Assembly: GCF_013340935.1 (NCBI RefSeq)
Contig: NZ_WHOS01000001.1
Location: forward strand, 329,849-393,848
DNA length: 64,000 bases
Direction of reading: 5' to 3'
From: Azospirillum melinis
GTDB lineage: Bacteria; Pseudomonadota; Alphaproteobacteria; Azospirillales; Azospirillaceae
Shown: one piece after another, positions 56,501-62,500 of the stretch
Layout: each line of letters opens with the position of its first letter
Numbering within the stretch: position 1 is the first letter of the stretch
Program-made: the position numbers and the translations under genes
The notes under the pieces: model-generated
What the model was told of the DNA's origin: nothing
Database searches by the model: none
What the model saw: only the letters and a program-made list of their open reading frames with translations

Positions 56501-59500
56501 TATCCGCGCCGGCGCCGCCGTCGATGCTATCGGCACCGTCCTCACCGTCGATGCTGTCGTTGCCGCCGCCACCCGACAGGCTGTCGTCGCCGCTGCCGCC
56601 GAAGATAACATCGGAACCGCCGCCACCCAGGACCGTGTCGTTGCCGTCGCGGCCCTGGATCACATCGCTCGCGCCATCGGTGCCGGGGTCATCGCGGCCG
56701 TCGATCAGATCGTCGCCCGTACCGCCATCGATGGAATCCGATCCGGTGCCGCCGATCAGCGTGTCGTTGCCGGCATAGCCGAAGATCGTGTCGTTGCCGG
56801 CCGTCCCCTCGATCCGGTCGCCGACATTGTAGCCCTGCAGATACTCCGCCGCCGCGGTCGCCACCGTCTCCAGTGCGATGTCGGTGCGGGTCAGGTCGAA
56901 GCTGGTGCCGTCGGCGAAGGCCAGCCGCTCCACGAAGGACGCGCCGTCGCCCACCATGTCGAAGCGTCCGGTCACCACGATCTCGTCGGTCGGCCGCCCG
57001 CGGAAGCGGATATAGAGGTCGTTGCCGAACCGCGCGAAATAGAGATCGCCGCGGCCGATGCCGGGACCGAACTCGATGCGGTCGAGCCCGGCGCTGTCCA
57101 GGATGTAATCGCGCCCGTCGCCGATGCGGTAGACGTAGACGTCGTTGCCGGTCCCGCCGTCCAGCGTGTCGTTGCCGATGCCGCCGATCAGCGTGTCGTT
57201 GCCGCCGCCGCCGCTCAGCCGGTCATCGCCGTCTTGGCCCAGCAGCAGGTCGTCGGTCGCCGCCCCGGTCAGCAGGTCGCCGCCGGTGCCGCCCAGCATC
57301 GCCAGTTCGCCCAGCGGCATGGTGGTGCCGTCCGAGAAGGTCAGCCCGGCCAGCCCGCTGGTGCCGTCGCTGGCCGAGAAATGGTTGACGATGCGGATCT
57401 GCCGGCCGGTGGCACGGACCTGCACGATCAGGTCGCCGCCGGACCGCGTCAGCACGACGTCCTTCCAATCCAGCCCGTCGGGCAGGCCCACCGTGTCGCC
57501 ACTGCCGGGGAAGATGATCAGGTCGGTGTCGATGCTGCTGAAGCGGAAGGCCGACGGCCCGTCGCCGCCGATGAAGACGTTGCCGGCCCCCAGCACCCAC
57601 GGAATCCCGGCCGCGAAGTTGATCTCATCGAGCTGGTTCAGGAAATGGTTGACCACCAGCACGTTGACCGTGCCGTCGGCCGAGACGATGCGCAGATCGT
57701 CATGCTCGCGCACCAGGCGCAGGTTGGCCGGCGGAATGCCGGCACCGAAGACCAGCCGGTTGTCCCCCCCCGCCGGGTGGATCGTCACCGGCCCGCTGCC
57801 GGAACCGACGCTGAAACTGTTGTTGCCGCGGCTGCCGATCAGAATCCCGTTGCCTGCAACCGCCCAGCTCTGGCCGTCGTCACAACGGACGGTGGACAGG
57901 CCGGACCCGCTGCCCGCCAGCCCGGTGGGGCCGAAATGGTTGACCACCGTCAGGTCGACGCTGCCGTCGTCGGTGAAGATGTGCAGGTTGACGCCGTCGC
58001 GCTCCATCCGCACCAGCGCCGGGTCGATGCCGGGACCGAAATACAGCCGGTCGCTGCCGCCACCGGGGAAGAGGTAGCGCTGGCCCTGGCCGGGCAGGAT
58101 GGTGAAGTCGTCGGTTCCCTGCTGGCCGAACATCACGCTGTCGCCCTGCAGGTTGAGCGTCACCCCGCCGGAGAAGGTGATGGCGTCCAATCCGCGCGCC
58201 AGCCCATCGGTGGGCGCCGTGAAGTGATTGACGACGCGCACGACGCGTCCGCTGCCGATGAAGGCCACCACCAGATCGACGCCGTCCTGCCGCAGCGTCA
58301 CGTCGCCGGGGGAAACGTCCGGTCCGAAGACGATCTGGCTGCCCCCGCCGCCGGCATGGACGATCTGGGTGGCCGGCCCGGTCTTGCCGATGGTGAAGCG
58401 GTCGCCGCCTCCGCCGCCGATCAGCGTGTAGGGCGAGTTGAGGTCGAATACCCGCCCGTCGGAGAAGTCCAGCTGGCCGACGCCGCCGAAATAGTTGAGG
58501 ACGGTGACCACCTGCTGCGTGCGGTCGATGAAGACCTGCAGGTCGGACCCGGTGCGGATCAGCCGCACCTCAGTGCTGTCGATGTCCTCGAACACCACGC
58601 GGTCGCCGCCTTCGGCATAGATGGTCTTCGACCCGCTGTCCGGACCGACCAGGAAGACCGTTCCGCCCTGGCCGCCGATCAGCAGATTGTCGCCGGTCAG
58701 CGGCAGCACCGAACCGTCGGGGCGCGTCAGCGACTCCATCGGTGTGCCGGCGAAATGGTTGACGATGGTCAGCGCGTCCGCGGTGCCGTCGATGGTGATG
58801 CGCAGATTGTCGCCGATGCGCGCCACCCGGATCTTGGAGCCATCCACCGTGTCGACGAAGCGCAGGGTGTCGTCGCCGGCACTGTCGGGATAGACGATCA
58901 CGTCGCCCATGCCGCGCTGGATCACGAACTGGTCGTGGCCGGTGCCGCCGATCAGCACCTTGCCGCCCTGGATGTTCCAGGTGGTGCCGTTGTTGAAGAC
59001 CAGATCGCCGATGCCGTTCATGGCGAAATGGTTGACGATGACCATCTCGTTCGGCTGGCCGACGATGGTCAGGTGCAGGTCGTTGCCGACGCGCACGATG
59101 CGGGTCTTGCCCGGATCGGCGTCGATGGACAGATGCTGGCCGGGCGCGCCGGGATAGATGTACATCGGTCCGGCGGGAATCGTCTCCGCTCCGCCGCCGC
59201 TGATGAAGACGTTGGTGCCGATGATCGGCCAGACGACGCCTCCGGGGAATACGATCTCGGGAATCGCCACCACGCCGCCCGTGGCGAATTGGTTGACGAT
59301 GGTCATGCTGTCGGTGCCGGCAGTGACGCGCAGATCGTTGCCGACACGGGTCAGGCGGACGGTGGACGGGTCGATGCCGGGTGCCACCTCGATGCGGTCG
59401 CCACCGCCCTGGCCACCGCCACCATAGACGACGACGGCGCCGGAGCCGGGCGACAGCAGGAACCGGTCGGCACCGTCGGTGCCGATGCGGGCGCCGGGAC

Positions 59501-62500
59501 CGCCGACCGTCCAGATCTTGCCGTCGGCGAAGGCGATGTCGCGCGCCTCGTTGCCCAGGAAATGGTTCAGCACCTTGACCGTGTCGCTGCCGTCGCGCAT
59601 GACGATCTCAAGGTCGTCGCCGACCCGGCGCACCAGCGTGTCCAGGCTGTCGAAGCCGGTCCCCAGCCGCAGGCGGTCGCTGCCGCCGCCGGGGTAGAGC
59701 GACACATGGCCGATGCCCGGTGCGGCGGTGAAGGTGTCGGTGGCGCTGGTCCCGACCATGATGCTGGCGCCCCAGATGTTCCACGTGTCGCCGTCGATGA
59801 AGCGCAGCGTGTGCACGCCGCCGCTGGCCCCGCCGGAGAAGTGGTTCAGCACGGTCAGCTTGTCGGGCAACGTGCGCAGGCCGATCACCAGATCGTCGCC
59901 CACCCGCTGCATGGTCACGCTCGCCTTGTCGATGCCGGGACCGATGACGATCTGGTCGTTGCCGCCGCCGGGCAGGATCGATTTGGCGCCGCCGCCGACC
60001 GTCAGGGTGTAGCTGTCGTCGCCGGCCCCGCCGATCAGCAGGGCGGGATCGGACAGGTTCCAGAAGCGGCCGCCGGCATAGACGTTCTCAAGCAGCGACG
60101 CCCCCCAGCCGGTGGCGAAATGGTTCAGCACGGTGACCTTGTCCGTCGAACCCTTCACCGAAATGACCAGATCGTCGCCCTGGCGGGTGAAGCCCAGCTT
60201 GTCGGCCCCGATGGCGGACGCGACGTTCAGCGTGTCGATGCCCTTGCCGGCGAACAGCGTGACGGCCCCGTCGCCCGGCTTGAAGGCGAACACGTCGGCG
60301 GTATCGCCGCCCATGCGGAATCCGGCCCCGCCGTCCAGCGGCCAGACCGTCCCGTCGGCGAAGGTCAGGCTGCGCAGCACGCCGTTGCCGGCGCCCGCGT
60401 CGTTGAAGTGGTTGAGCACCACAACCCGGTCGTCGGCGTTGCCGATCTGGATGATCAGCTTGTCGCCATCCCGGCGCAGCGCCACCTGCGACGGAACGAT
60501 GCCGGCCCCCAGCACCAGCCCGTCGCGGCCACCACCGGTCGCGAGCACGCGCTCGCCCAGGCCGGCCGCCACCTCCACGCGTTCGTCGGCGGCAGTGCCG
60601 GCGATCAGGCGGGTGTTGTCGATGGACCATTCGGTTCCGTCGCCGAAGCGGATGGTCCGATAGCCGTCGGCATTGCCGTCGAACTGCTGCTTGATCAGCC
60701 AGGACGCGCCGCTGCCGTCATAGGAGATGCGCAGGTCGTCGCCCTCGCGGGTCAGCCGCATGCGGTCGGGGTCGATGTTCGACGCGAAGGCGATAGTGTC
60801 GGCACCGGCGCTGCCGTAGAGAATCGTCTGCCCGCCATCGAGCCCGAAGACCATGCGGTCGTCGCCGCTGCTGCCGATGCGGATGTCGTTGCCGCTCACG
60901 CGCCAGCGGCTGCCGTCGGCCAGTTCGATCGCTTCAACCCCGCCATTGCCGGCCCCGGCCAGCGCCTCGGCCGAGAAATGGTTGAACAGCAGGAGCGAGC
61001 GGTCGGTCCCGACGATGCGGATCTCCAGGTCATCGCCCTTGCGCGACAGGCGCAGATCGTCGGCGCTCACGTCGGCGCCGAAGCGGATGACGTTCACACC
61101 GGCATCGGCATGCAGGCTGTGGCCGGCGAAGCCGGGCTCGATGGCGATGGTGTCGTCGCCGGTGCTGCCCAGCAGCAGGTCATCGCCCCACACCGGCCAG
61201 ACCACACCGTCGGCGAACTGGATCTGGCGGACGCTGCCGTCCCCCGCTCCAGCGGCACCATTCGGGGCGAAATGCCCCATGACGGTGATGCGGTCGCGGG
61301 CATAGCCGTCCTCCCCGGCCGGGCCGCCCTGAGCGTCGAACAGGATGTGCAGGTCGTCGTCGATCCGCACCAGATGCGCGATCTCATGCCGGAAGCCGGA
61401 ACCGAGCCGCACCGTGTCGTTGCCGCCCTCGCCGAACACCACCACATGACCAACGCCGGACGGGGCGGTCAGGACATCGTCCCCTGCCGTGCCGGTGACC
61501 ACGAGGTCGCCGAACATCCGCACGCCGTCCTGCACATAGACCGTGGTCGCACCACGGCTGTACAGGTTGTACAGCACGGAACCGACGGTCTGGCTGCCGC
61601 CACGGCGCCATCCGGACTCCTTGAAGGTGACCAGATCGTTGCGGTCGCCGGTGACGTAGAGCGGCGCCCCGCCGGTGTCGGCGACGATGCCCTGCTCGTT
61701 CAGGATCAGGGTCTGGCGGCCCGGATGGCCGAGGTCGATCATCTCGACGCCATGGACCCCGCCGGCATCGGCGCCGGTCACCACCAGCCGCTCGCCCTCG
61801 AAGCGCAGGGTATCGAAGCCGCTGCCACCGTCGATGCCGGCGAAGCCGTCGTCCAGCACCCGCAGCGTGTCGTCGCCCGCCCCGCCGGACAGGCTGTCGG
61901 CACCGCCGCGGCCGTCCAGATAATTGGCGGCGCCGTCGCCGGTCAGGCTGTCGGCACCGCCGGTGCCGATCAGATTCTCCACCCCGTCGAGCCGGTCGCC
62001 CTCGGCATGGCCGCCGCGGCCGATGCCGGTGGCGAGGTTGACCGACACCGCGGCATCCGACGCCGAATAGTCGGCGGTGTCGATCCCTGCCCCGCCGCTC
62101 AGGCTGTCGGCGCCGATCCCGCCGATCAGCGTGTCGTTGCCGCTGCCGCCGCGCAGGCGGTTGGCGCCGGCATCGCCGGTCAGCCGGTCGTCGGCGGCCG
62201 AGCCGGTCAAATTCTCGATCCCCGACAGCACGTCGCCCGTGGCGTCGCCGCCGGTTGCCGTTCCATCGGCAAGGCTGACCGTCACCCCGGCGGCAGACCC
62301 GGTGTAGTCGGCGGTGTCCGATCCGGCCCCGCCGATCAGCGTGTCGGCACCGGCGCCGCCGCGCAGGGTGTTGTCCTGCGCATCGCCGGTCAGCAGGTCG
62401 GCACGGGTCGAACCGAACAGGTTCTCGACCCCGATCAGCACATCGCCCTCCGCCGTGCCGCCGAGCCCGGTGCCCGCCGACAGATCGACCGTCACCGCCG

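Noticed and set aside
53000..57000. Regularly repeated short sequences that could suggest a CRISPR array
   Set aside because: The repeats are in frame, of variable length, and code for GGxGxDxLxGG nonapeptides; no constant repeats with unique spacers and no cas genes.
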